Source: JAGTVG01 sp964389805
GTDB taxonomy: Bacteria > Bacteroidota > Bacteroidia > Cytophagales > Cyclobacteriaceae
Length of the DNA stretch: 20,205 nucleotides
Reading direction: 5' to 3'
NCBI GenBank assembly: GCA_964389805.1
Contig: CAYMFU010000218.1
Location: 1 to 20,205, forward strand
The notes below the pieces were generated by a model. The model made no database searches. It saw nothing but the letters and a program-made list of their open reading frames with translations, and was not told where the DNA came from. Position numbers and translations under genes: made by a program. Each line of letters starts with the position of its first letter. The first letter of the stretch is position 1. Below, in pieces: positions 1 through 7,484 of the stretch.

Positions 1-1302
1 CTGCTGATTGCCTGTGCCTCAACCGGAGCGGTTGCAGCAATATTTAAAGCGCCTATTACAGCCATTGTATTTGCTTTGGAAGTCCTGATGCTTGACCTGA
101 CCATGGCTTCTTTATTGCCACTTTTGATTGCCGCAGTTTCCGGAGCCGTCACGTCCTACTTCTTTCTGGGCCAAAAGGTGATATATCCTTTTGAGGTGGT
201 TGATCCATTTGCTTTATCAGACATCCATTTGTACATCATTCTTGGGATTATGTGTGGATTCATTTCTTTGTACTTTACAAAAGTGTATTTATTTATAGCC
301 CAAAAGTTCGAGAAAATAAATAAGTGGTACATTCGGTATGTGATAGGGGCTGGTATACTTGGGCTTCTGATCTTTTTACTTCCTTCTCTCTATGGCGAAG
401 GATACGAAGCTATCAATTCAAGCCTGCATGCTGATTTTGACCATTTATTCAATAACACATTTTATTTTGGCTATAAGGACAATAAAAGTGTGATTATCCT
501 GATTCTTTTAGCCTTTGTATTGTTTAAGGGAATTGCTACTTCAGTTACTTTTGGCGGAGGAGGAATAGGGGGTATTTTTGCTCCTTCACTCTTTACCGGA
601 GCGCATGCAGGACTGCTTTTTTCTTTTATTTTAAATACGGTTTTCACTCTGGATGTTTCAGCAACAAATTTTGCCCTGGTTGGAATGGGGGGTGTTATAG
701 CAGGTATACTTCATGCACCCTTAACCGGCATATTTCTTATCGCCGAGATTACCGGGGGATATGAATTATTTTTACCCTTAATGATTGTCGCAACATTATC
801 TTACGGCACTATGAGCACTTTTGAAAAAACCTCTGTGTATACCTATCAGCTTGCAAAACGTGGCGAACTCTTTACGCATGACAAGGATAAAGTTGTTTTA
901 TCCCTAATGAATGTAAAAGACTTACTTGAAACGAAGTTTAAGACAATTGATGTGGAGGCCTCTTTAGGTGATTTAGTTAAAGTTATCCAAAATTCAAAAA
1001 GAAATATTTTCCCCGTTGTCAACAAGGATAATCACCTTCTTGGGATAATACATTTGAACAATGTACGGCATGTGATTTTTAAACCTGAATTATATGATTC
1101 GACAAAGGTCAGTAACCTCATGTATTTTCCGGTTAATTTTGTTTCCCCTGATGACTCAATGGAAGAAATCGTTCAAAAATTTCAATCCAGTGGTCACTTT
1201 AACCTGCCAGTCCTTAAAGATGGCAAGTATATTGGTTTTGTATCGAGAGCAAATGTCCTGTCAAAATATCGTAAATTATTAAAACATTTTTCAGAAGATT
1301 AG
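1..1302 (+). CDS. ClC-family chloride channel/transporter with C-terminal CBS pair (5' truncated)
   Basis: The reading frame is open from base 1, so the N-terminal half, including the expected GREGP selectivity motif, lies outside the window. The 433 visible codons begin in the helix carrying GAVAAIFKAPITAIVFALEV. The selectivity motif GIFAP sits at fragment residues 191-195 within a glycine-rich stretch, and SVYTYQL later matches the region of the conserved pore tyrosine. Several hydrophobic helices are followed by two CBS domains at about residues 305-360 and 368-425, which in this superfamily bind adenine nucleotides and modulate gating. The protein should move chloride or another anion across the inner membrane. 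One point is unusual: the position aligning with the internal proton glutamate of E. coli ClcA (E203) is valine (fragment residue 28), as in animal ClC channels. Family assignment is secure; the transport mode is inference. Confidence 0.93.
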   Translation: MLIACASTGAVAAIFKAPITAIVFALEVLMLDLTMASLLPLLIAAVSGAVTSYFFLGQKVIYPFEVVDPFALSDIHLYIILGIMCGFISLYFTKVYLFIAQKFEKINKWYIRYVIGAGILGLLIFLLPSLYGEGYEAINSSLHADFDHLFNNTFYFGYKDNKSVIILILLAFVLFKGIATSVTFGGGGIGGIFAPSLFTGAHAGLLFSFILNTVFTLDVSATNFALVGMGGVIAGILHAPLTGIFLIAEITGGYELFLPLMIVATLSYGTMSTFEKTSVYTYQLAKRGELFTHDKDKVVLSLMNVKDLLETKFKTIDVEASLGDLVKVIQNSKRNIFPVVNKDNHLLGIIHLNNVRHVIFKPELYDSTKVSNLMYFPVNFVSPDDSMEEIVQKFQSSGHFNLPVLKDGKYIGFVSRANVLSKYRKLLKHFSED

Positions 1303-1354
1303 TGTTTTACCCATCAGGTTAATATGCAATATAATTTTAAAGGATGTGGCATCT

Positions 1355-1372
1355 ATGTCAATTTGATGACAT
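1355..1372. promoter_or_regulatory. Inverted repeat ATGTCA-N6-TGACAT, possible Crp/Fnr-type site
   Basis: A perfect 6-bp dyad with a 6-bp spacer (ATTTGA) lies in the spacer between the ClC gene and the DUF4136 lipoprotein gene, about 118 bp upstream of the latter. TGTCA-N6-TGACA has the same geometry as CRP-type operators (TGTGA-N6-TCACA). There is no T-run, so it is not a terminator. The link to a Crp/Fnr protein is inference from shape only. Confidence 0.35.
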
Positions 1373-1489
1373 GTACTAAAAGAATTTGAAACTAAATTAC
1401 GCATTACAATTGTTATGTTGTTACCATTTTTGTAGATTGTAAAACTGAACTCACTTTATTACTACTACTTTAAATTAGTTTAACTGAAA

Positions 1490-2050
1490 ATGAAAAATCT
1501 TATTTATCTTTTCATTCTTATCGCCTTTTCAATGGTTTCCTGTTTCGGATCAAAAGACTACCTGGTAGAATCTGATTACAGTTATGCCGGCAACTTCAAG
1601 AAGTACAAAACTTTTTCGTTTATAAATCAACAACGCCTGGACCTGGACAGCCTAATACCTGAAGAACTGATAATGAAGACGATAAAGAATCGTATGTCGC
1701 TTCTTGGCTACAAGCAAACCGACAACAAACCTAATCTACTGATTGGTTTCAGGATGTATTATGACGACTTTAGGTTCCATGGTTGGAAACAACCAGAAAT
1801 TGAGGTTTGGCTTGAAGAACACGGATTTGTAAAAGAACAGTTCGACAAAGTAAAGTATAGCTTGCAGGAGGGTACATTAATGATACTTCTTGTTGACAGA
1901 AAAATGAATAAAACCGTGTGGCAAGGATATAATAGCGGGTTGATTGATATTAATTCGCTGGAAAATGAAAGATTTATTAAGGGAAGTGTACGATTGATCT
2001 TCGACAAATACCGGGTATTCGCTGAAGGGTACCTGAAAGAAAGAAGTTAG
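1490..2050 (+). CDS. DUF4136-type lipoprotein
   Basis: This 186-residue protein starts with a short lysine-led hydrophobic segment ending in FSMVSC, a plausible lipobox with Cys18 as the lipidated residue, so it is probably anchored in the envelope. The mature part follows the DUF4136 layout. An early aromatic segment (FKKYKTFSF) is followed by a helix ending in GYKQTDNKPNLLIGF, where the family has 'Gy....pDl.v.y'. Later comes GTLMILLVDRKMNKTVWQG, matching the family's 'Gtl.l.lvD....k.lvW.G' strand pair. Molecular function is unknown for this family. The gene appears to stand alone, with 187 bp upstream and 367 bp downstream before the sigma-factor gene. No terminator is evident after it. 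Family call is by pattern recognition. Confidence 0.75.
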   Translation: MKNLIYLFILIAFSMVSCFGSKDYLVESDYSYAGNFKKYKTFSFINQQRLDLDSLIPEELIMKTIKNRMSLLGYKQTDNKPNLLIGFRMYYDDFRFHGWKQPEIEVWLEEHGFVKEQFDKVKYSLQEGTLMILLVDRKMNKTVWQGYNSGLIDINSLENERFIKGSVRLIFDKYRVFAEGYLKERS

Positions 2051-2417
2051 ATTGTATTTCTGATTTACACTCACAATCAAAATATTAACTTCAAAAAATA
2101 TTTAATATTATTTGCAATTAACATTTATAATCTTAATTTTGCGGCTGCATTCTTTAGCTCGTTTACATACTTCTGTGAAAATAATCATAAAAAACGGCAA
2201 CAAAGTATCGCATTTTTCGTTCCTTAAAGGGCTGACTATTAGACACTAGGAAATTGAATATATTTTGGATTTGTGCTGGTTTAATGTTGGAAAAATGCAA
2301 ATTATCTATTCAGCTATTCTACATGTTCAACCGGAATATTACCCGTTTACAACCAAAATTTCCTTGTCGAGATATGAATTATAGTGATAAAACGTGATAT
2401 AAAACAAAAACTTTAAC
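2051..2417. other. Gene-free spacer with long sigma-factor leader
   Basis: This 367-bp AT-rich spacer holds the promoter at 2111-2141. If transcription starts near 2148, about 270 nt of leader precede the sigma-factor ATG at 2418. I see no open frame with coding character, no convincing terminator and no recognised riboswitch. The leader may carry post-transcriptional control, but nothing specific can be shown. Confidence 0.5.
2111..2141 (+). promoter_or_regulatory. Bacteroidota-type promoter of the sigma-factor gene
   Basis: TTTG at 2111-2114 is separated by 19 bases from TAATTTTG at 2134-2141, an exact match to the Bacteroidota -33/-7 consensus (TTTG...TAnnTTTG). The predicted start is near 2148. 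This is the best promoter match in the window and implies that the housekeeping sigma factor drives the gene. Confidence 0.7.
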
Positions 2418-3290
2418 ATGAGGCAGTTAAAAATTACACAATCTATTACCAACAGAAAAGAAAGTCATACAATTGAAAAGTATTTCAATGATTTAAGTAA
2501 AGAAGAAACAATCACCCCGGAAGAAGAAGCAGAATTAGCACGAAGAATTAGAACAGGCGACAATGTTGCACTCGAAAAATTAGTTAAGGCCAATTTGCGA
2601 TTCGTAATATCAGTAGCCAAACAATATCAAAACAGAAACATTCCTTTAAACGATCTTATTAATGAAGGGAATATTGGCTTAATTAAAGCTGCCCAGAAAT
2701 TTGACGAAACTAAAGGTTTTAAATTTATTTCATATGCGGTATGGTGGATCCGACAGTCAATCCTTCAGGCCATAAATAATCACTCAAAAATTGTCAGGAT
2801 CCCTGCCAATAAAAAAGGACATTTTAATCAAATCAAAAAGGCATATTCTTCATTTGAGCAAGTTTATGAAAGAGAACCAACCCCGGAAGAATTAGCTGAA
2901 ATTCTTGACCAGGAACCATCTGATATTTACAATACCCTAAATGCCGACATTAATAAAACCTCACTTGATGCGCCATTTGGAGATGATGGTGAAGGAAATT
3001 TATATGATGTAATGGAAAACAGAGCCATCGAAGGTACTGATTACAAAATGGAATATACCCAGTCACTTCAGCACGAAACATTAAGAACATTAAAAACACT
3101 TGATGCAAGAGAAATGGAAGTAATTAAAATGTCCTTTGGAATTAATTACGACCATGCAATGAACTTTGAAGAAATTGGTGAAAGGATGGGATTGACAAGA
3201 GAAAGGGTAAGGCAGATACGGGAAAAGGCACTCAAGAAATTGAAGTCCACGAGCCGACAAAAACTGCTGAAAGAATTTTGCGCAAGATAA
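2418..3290 (+). CDS. rpoD: RpoD/SigA-type RNA polymerase sigma factor (divergent, possibly a paralog)
   Basis: At 290 residues this has the short Bacteroidota RpoD form lacking a long region 1.1. It opens with MRQLKITQSITNR, the group's signature start. Region 1.2 is followed by region 2 (ALEKLVKANLRFVISVAKQY, then DLINEGNIGLIKAAQKF, then GFKFISYAVWWIRQSI). Region 3 is around residues 135-190, and region 4 ends in EEIGERMGLTRERVRQIREK, the -35-binding helix-turn-helix. It directs RNA polymerase to promoters. Compared with my recollection of the usual primary sigma of this phylum, the stretch after WWIRQSI is unusual: INNHSKIVRIPANKKGHFNQ instead of the common 'LAEQSRIVRLPLN+.GSLN'. The C-terminus is EFCAR rather than the usual YLG. 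It may be a second RpoD-like sigma. The gene is monocistronic, with its own promoter and terminator. Confidence 0.9.
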   Translation: MRQLKITQSITNRKESHTIEKYFNDLSKEETITPEEEAELARRIRTGDNVALEKLVKANLRFVISVAKQYQNRNIPLNDLINEGNIGLIKAAQKFDETKGFKFISYAVWWIRQSILQAINNHSKIVRIPANKKGHFNQIKKAYSSFEQVYEREPTPEELAEILDQEPSDIYNTLNADINKTSLDAPFGDDGEGNLYDVMENRAIEGTDYKMEYTQSLQHETLRTLKTLDAREMEVIKMSFGINYDHAMNFEEIGERMGLTRERVRQIREKALKKLKSTSRQKLLKEFCAR

Positions 3291-3312
3291 TGCAGAAATA
3301 ATTATAAGATTT

Positions 3313-3341
3313 AAATCCCGCTTTTAGCGGGATTTTTTTTT
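3313..3341 (+). terminator. Rho-independent terminator after sigma-factor gene
   Basis: AAATCCCGC (3313-3321) pairs perfectly with GCGGGATTT (3327-3335) around a 5-nt loop and runs into a T-tract to 3341. It lies 23 bp after the stop codon. Confidence 0.92.
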
Positions 3342-3349
3342 GAATTTAT

Positions 3350-3368
3350 TAAGAAATCTAGTTTCTTA
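3350..3368. promoter_or_regulatory. Dyad TAAGAAA-N5-TTTCTTA just before the kinase start
   Basis: A perfect 7-bp inverted repeat with spacer TCTAG ends 8 bases before the kinase ATG at 3377, between the preceding terminator and the gene. It could be an operator or a small hairpin shielding the translation start. Its AT content makes chance a real alternative. Confidence 0.4.
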
Positions 3369-3376
3369 TAGGCTAA

Positions 3377-4408
3377 ATGGAAGAACAAAGATTTGATATT
3401 TTATATGTTGACGATGAGCAGAATAATCTGGATGGATTTAAAGCCTCATTTAGAAGAGATTTTAAAATAATTCTGGCCAATACAGCCATTGAAGGTATGA
3501 AGGTTCTCAACGACTTTCCTGAAATTCCGATAATAATTAGCGATCAAAGAATGCCGAAGACAACCGGATCGGAATTTCTTGAAAAGGTATCGCATCGGTT
3601 CCCCGATTCCATTAGAATCCTGATTACGGGTTATGCAGATCTTGAATCCACCATTGAAGCTATAAATAAAGGAAAAATATTTTATTATATATCAAAACCA
3701 ATAAATCCAGATGAGGTAAAACTTATACTTAAAAAGGCCTTTGAAACCTATCATCTTCAGTTGAATAACAAATTGCTAACCAAGGAAAGAGAAGAACTGC
3801 TGATCAAATCAGAGAAAGAAGAAAAGGAATTAATTAAATCCCAGTTACAAAACCTACGCTCGCACATAAATCCTCATTTCTTATTCAATTCACTAAACAT
3901 TTTAAGTGCACTTGTACAGGACAACGACCAGGCAAAAACTTATATCCTCAAATTAGCACACGTTTACAGATATCTACTCCAAAGTAGTGATCAAACTTTG
4001 AGTACCCTTCAGTCTGAATTAGAATTTATTAAGGAGTACATCTTTCTTCAAAAGATCAGGTTTACAGATGGGATTGAAATGAAGCTTAATATTCCGGGAT
4101 TATACCTAGAATACTTAATACCTAGCTATTCGATGCAAATATTAGTTGAGAACATATTTAAACATAATGCCGTTTCAGAAGATTATACAATGGAAATAAA
4201 AGTTTATGTCGATTCGGATGATAATCTGGCTATATCTAACACCTTGCATCCTAAAAACAATCTTTTTGAAAGCTCCGGTATTGGCCAAATAAATCTTATT
4301 GAACGGTATAATCTATTAACTGAAAGAAAACCAAGATTTATAATAGAAAACGGATTGTATATAGCCTTAATTCCTCTACTACCACCAAAAAATAACGAAA
4401 ATGACTGA
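3377..4408 (+). CDS. Receiver domain-LytS-type histidine kinase, soluble
   Basis: This 343-residue protein begins with a receiver domain (about 5-125). Its acidic pocket is D12/D13, the phospho-acceptor D56 is in SDQRMP, and T84 and K107 complete the set. A charged coiled-coil linker (about 130-158) leads into a LytS/His_kinase domain with the box NPHFLFN (H167 presumed phospho-acceptor). The ATPase N-box is LVENIFKHN (E258, N259, H263, N264) and the glycine box is SSGIGQ (299-304). There is no transmembrane segment and no sensor domain, so phosphorylation or binding at the receiver is presumably the input. It overlaps the following LytTR regulator by 8 nt, so the two are almost certainly co-translated, with that regulator as output partner. 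The signal is unknown. Domain order is clear. Confidence 0.9.
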   Translation: MEEQRFDILYVDDEQNNLDGFKASFRRDFKIILANTAIEGMKVLNDFPEIPIIISDQRMPKTTGSEFLEKVSHRFPDSIRILITGYADLESTIEAINKGKIFYYISKPINPDEVKLILKKAFETYHLQLNNKLLTKEREELLIKSEKEEKELIKSQLQNLRSHINPHFLFNSLNILSALVQDNDQAKTYILKLAHVYRYLLQSSDQTLSTLQSELEFIKEYIFLQKIRFTDGIEMKLNIPGLYLEYLIPSYSMQILVENIFKHNAVSEDYTMEIKVYVDSDDNLAISNTLHPKNNLFESSGIGQINLIERYNLLTERKPRFIIENGLYIALIPLLPPKNNEND

Positions 4409-5162
4409 AGTCCTTTTATTGGAAGATGAGCCCCTGGCAGCAAATGAAATCAAACAAATAGTATTGAAATTCAGACCGGATTATGAGATCCTGGAAATTA
4501 TCGGATCAGTGAAAAAGGCCGTTACCTGGTTACAGAATAATACTCCGGGCCTGATCCTTTCAGACATACAACTTTCTGATGGAACGTGCTTTGAAATTTT
4601 TGAAAAAATCAATAAAGAAATACCTATTATTTTCATTACAGCATACAACCAGTATGCCATTCAAGCTTTTAAGGAATTAAGTATCGATTACTTATTAAAA
4701 CCTATTGTACCAGAAGAGTTCGAAAATGCAATAGAAAAGTTTGAAAAATTGAATTCCGCTATAAACTTGTCAGAACTGGTAACCATTAAAAACCTGCTAA
4801 TTCAAAGAAATGAAAAATACCAGGAAAGATTCCGGGTGAATTATGGAGACAACTATCTTTCTATTCCAATAGAAGATATAGCCTATTTTTTCAGCGAGGA
4901 TCGCTATACTTATCTGGTAACAAAATCAGGGAAACAGCATATTATAAATTTTAACCTGTCAGAATTGGAAGATAAAATTGATCCTAAACAATTCTTTCGG
5001 ATCAACAGGAAGTTCATAGTCAACTTTAAGGCCATCACAAAAATGATAAGCCATACCAAAAGCAGGGTAAAGCTTGAGCTTGAACCACCTCTTCCCTACT
5101 CTATGGAAGCAATTGTCAGTGTTGAAAAATCGGGTGATTTTAAGGATTGGCTTAATAAATGA
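4401..5162 (+). CDS. LytTR-family response regulator
   Basis: This 253-residue cytoplasmic regulator has an N-terminal receiver domain (1-118) with acidic pocket E8/D9/E10, phospho-acceptor D55 in SDIQLSDG, T80 and K100 in LLKP. A short linker precedes a C-terminal LytTR DNA-binding domain (about 150-250), recognisable by EDIAYFFSEDRYTYLVT, the basic stretch FFRINRKFIVNFKAI and the closing strand VKLELEPPLPYS. The start ATG lies inside the end of the kinase gene (8-nt overlap), which fits the classic LytS/LytR pairing. LytTR proteins usually bind pairs of short direct repeats upstream of targets; I could not identify such sites here. The gene converges with rnhB across a 55-bp spacer that contains no clear terminator. 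Confidence 0.92.
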   Translation: MTEVLLLEDEPLAANEIKQIVLKFRPDYEILEIIGSVKKAVTWLQNNTPGLILSDIQLSDGTCFEIFEKINKEIPIIFITAYNQYAIQAFKELSIDYLLKPIVPEEFENAIEKFEKLNSAINLSELVTIKNLLIQRNEKYQERFRVNYGDNYLSIPIEDIAYFFSEDRYTYLVTKSGKQHIINFNLSELEDKIDPKQFFRINRKFIVNFKAITKMISHTKSRVKLELEPPLPYSMEAIVSVEKSGDFKDWLNK

Positions 5163-5217
5163 CAATAGATTTTCAAATATATTCCCTATTCACAAAATTG
5201 AAGCTTTAAGAGAACTC

Positions 5218-5832
5218 TCATTTAGTAACTCCTGTAAATATTTCCAATTGATTATTTAATAATCTGAAGGACCTTCTATGGAGTTTCGTTACTCCATGTA
5301 ATTGAATAGCCATTCGGTGATATTGAGTTGGGTAACCTGCATTTTTATCCCAGCCGTATTGGGGGTATTTAACTGAATATGTCTCCATAAGCTCATCCCT
5401 GTACGTCTTGGCTAGTATGGATGCAGCAGCAACCGACATATATTTTCCATCCCCTTTTACAATACACTTGTGATCATATGATTTATATGGTTTAAATCGG
5501 TTGCCGTCTACTAATATCAAATTATAACTATCAGGCAGCAGTTGATCTAAGGCAATGTGCATAGCCTTTATGGATGCATTGAGAATATTGATCTTATCTA
5601 TTTCCTCATTGTCTACCAATCCAATGCCATAGCTTACCGCAGAATTACAGATAATATCCCTGAGCATGTCCCTTTTAACGCGTGAAAGCTTCTTGGAATC
5701 ATTCAAGATTGGATTTCTGAAATCGGGTGGTAAGATTACTGCAGCTGCAACAACCGGACCGGCCAGACATCCTCTCCCGGCCTCATCACAGCCGGCTTCA
5801 TGCATTCCTTCTTTATAAAATGGTAAAAGCAT
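5218..5832 (-). CDS. rnhB: Ribonuclease HII
   Basis: The enzyme cleaves the RNA strand of RNA-DNA hybrids and excises single ribonucleotides misincorporated into DNA. The 204-residue length is normal for the family. The signature CDEAGRGCLAGPV gives the first two catalytic acids, D16 and E17. D109 lies in LILVDGN and D128 in VKGDGKY, completing the DEDD metal-binding set by family alignment. SVAAASILAK and the RD (RDELM) motif follow. The C-terminus HRRSF is the usual 'H+.SF' ending. The start is placed shortly before the first motif, as usual for Bacteroidota RnhB. It is transcribed divergently from the Nudix gene across 53 bp. Confidence 0.96.
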   Translation of the reverse strand: MLLPFYKEGMHEAGCDEAGRGCLAGPVVAAAVILPPDFRNPILNDSKKLSRVKRDMLRDIICNSAVSYGIGLVDNEEIDKINILNASIKAMHIALDQLLPDSYNLILVDGNRFKPYKSYDHKCIVKGDGKYMSVAAASILAKTYRDELMETYSVKYPQYGWDKNAGYPTQYHRMAIQLHGVTKLHRRSFRLLNNQLEIFTGVTK

Positions 5833-5885
5833 GATTTTTTAGTATTTTACACTCATAAAAATAGGAACATAATTACATATTTGAA

Positions 5886-6434
5886 ATGAGTGAAATTAAA
5901 AATCCCTGGAAAACCCTGGAATCAAGGCAGATATACGAAAATGATTGGATCCTACTTGTTGAACACCAGGTAATTAATCCAAATGGGAATAAAGGTATTT
6001 ACGGAAAGGTCAGTTTTAAGAATAAAGCAATTGGGATTATCCCCTTAGATGAAAATGGTAATACCTGGCTCGTGGGTCAATATCGCTATACACTGGATGA
6101 ATATTCGTGGGAAATACCGATGGGGGGTGGTTCCCTTTCAACAGATCCTTTGGTCTCAGCCAAAAGGGAGTTGCTTGAAGAAACTGGCCTTATCGCTAAT
6201 AAATGGAGCCAGATCTTAAAGATTCATACTTCTAATTCTGTCACTGATGAAGAAGGATTCGTATTTCTGGCTGAAGAGCTTTCTCAATCCTCACCAGAAT
6301 TTGATGATACAGAGAAAATAGACATAAAGATTCTTCCTTTCAAAAAAGCTTACCAAATGGTCCTTGAAAACGAAATAACTGATTCAATCAGCATAGCGGG
6401 CATTCTTAAATTGGGAAAAATGCTTGATCTATAA
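5886..6434 (+). CDS. Nudix hydrolase, ADP-ribose pyrophosphatase-like
   Basis: This 182-residue protein hydrolyses a nucleoside diphosphate linked to another group; ADP-ribose or a nucleotide sugar is the likely substrate by overall resemblance. The Nudix box runs from G80 to L102 and reads GGSLSTDPLVSAKRELLEET plus GL. The REL-x-EETG core (R94, E95, E98, E99), which binds the catalytic metal, is intact. The first glutamate of the canonical Gx5E spacing is T86. Strand YSWEIPMGG before the box resembles the 'WE.P.G' entry of ADP-ribose pyrophosphatases. A late acidic segment (EFDDTEKIDIKILPF) resembles their C-terminal domain. It runs divergently from rnhB and its stop overlaps the convergent gpsA end by 6 nt. 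Exact substrate cannot be read from the sequence. Confidence 0.9.
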   Translation: MSEIKNPWKTLESRQIYENDWILLVEHQVINPNGNKGIYGKVSFKNKAIGIIPLDENGNTWLVGQYRYTLDEYSWEIPMGGGSLSTDPLVSAKRELLEETGLIANKWSQILKIHTSNSVTDEEGFVFLAEELSQSSPEFDDTEKIDIKILPFKKAYQMVLENEITDSISIAGILKLGKMLDL

Positions 6435-7484
6435 AAAATCTATATCCACATTAAATGGATATTTCATTAGATATTGCAAAGCAGTATCTGGTGAAAGGCC
6501 TTCGAACATTACATCGTATAATTTCTCCGTTATTGGTGCCCTGATCTTATAGTATTTGGCAAGACTACGTGTAACTCTAACGGTGTTAATTCCTTCGGCG
6601 GTTTCTTCCATGGATTCTGTAATAGAATCAAGCGATTCTCCCTTAGCCAACCTGTAGCCAACAGTAAAATTTCGACTAAGTTGACTGGAACAGGTAGTTA
6701 CCAGGTCGCCAATGCCTGCCAATCCCACAAATGCCTGTGTGTTCCCACCTAAAACCTTCCCCAAATATATCATTTCTACCATTCCACGGCTAATTAAAAA
6801 TCCCCTCGAATTTTCTCCAAGTCCTAAACCTGTTAAAGCTCCTGAGGCAATGGCAATAATATTTTTCAATGCACCACTCAATTCAACTCCAACCAGATCA
6901 TTGCTCCCATACACCTGGAACCTGTCTGTTCGCAATAATTTTTGACCTGCTAAAATTACTTCGTTAAATCTTGAAGCAACAACAGTGGCTGATGGTTGCC
7001 CTTGTGCAAGTTCGTCAGCCAGATTAGGCCCTGCCAGACACCCAACTCGCACGACAACGCTTTCTTCCAAAACAACTTCGCTCATCGTTCTGACTTCACT
7101 TCTAGATATAAGTTTATCCGGGTTAAAATCCGATTGTTCTCCCTTTAGATCAAGTCCCTTGATTCCGTGAATAAGAATGTGATATGGTTTTAAATATTGC
7201 GATAGCGCTTTCATTAATGACCGGAATGTTGGCGCAGGAATGATGGGAAAGATTACTGAACATTTCGTGGCCAGGTATTCAAGATCATGGGTCAGCTCAA
7301 TATTTTTATTCAATTTCTGATTGTTACTTATACGGCTGCTGTTGACTTCTTCAACCTGCTCAGGATTCCTCCCATACAAAATCACATCAGTATTATTTGA
7401 CAATAAATTTGAAACGGCCGTTCCAAAACTTCCAATCCCTATAACGCCTACAGGATTATATGTGTTTTTCAAAGCCATAACCAT
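6429..7484 (-). CDS. gpsA: Glycerol-3-phosphate dehydrogenase [NAD(P)+]
   Basis: GpsA reduces dihydroxyacetone phosphate to sn-glycerol-3-phosphate, the backbone of membrane phospholipids. The 351-residue protein has an N-terminal Rossmann motif GIGSFG (16-21), and IKGL around residue 109, part of the conserved active-site lysine region. AGPNLADELAQGQPSA is the family signature and K207 in LKNIIAIASG is the expected catalytic lysine. NSRGFLISRG (225-234) is the substrate-binding stretch and LAGIGDLVTTC (255-265) is a further conserved motif. The first ATG (7484) lies 29 nt inside the end of the upstream acyltransferase gene. A second ATG two codons on (7478) could be used instead. The overlap means translational coupling with the enzyme that should consume its product. 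It converges with the Nudix gene. Confidence 0.96.
   Translation of the reverse strand: MVMALKNTYNPVGVIGIGSFGTAVSNLLSNNTDVILYGRNPEQVEEVNSSRISNNQKLNKNIELTHDLEYLATKCSVIFPIIPAPTFRSLMKALSQYLKPYHILIHGIKGLDLKGEQSDFNPDKLISRSEVRTMSEVVLEESVVVRVGCLAGPNLADELAQGQPSATVVASRFNEVILAGQKLLRTDRFQVYGSNDLVGVELSGALKNIIAIASGALTGLGLGENSRGFLISRGMVEMIYLGKVLGGNTQAFVGLAGIGDLVTTCSSQLSRNFTVGYRLAKGESLDSITESMEETAEGINTVRVTRSLAKYYKIRAPITEKLYDVMFEGLSPDTALQYLMKYPFNVDIDFL

Noticed and set aside
6126..6192. Nudix box missing its first glutamate (T86) as a sign of an inactive enzyme
   Set aside because: The metal-binding REL-x-EETG core is intact and variation at that first position occurs in functional Nudix subfamilies.
6712..7170. 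Plus-strand frames inside gpsA
   Set aside because: They are shadows of gpsA codon structure; gpsA motifs are intact on the other strand.
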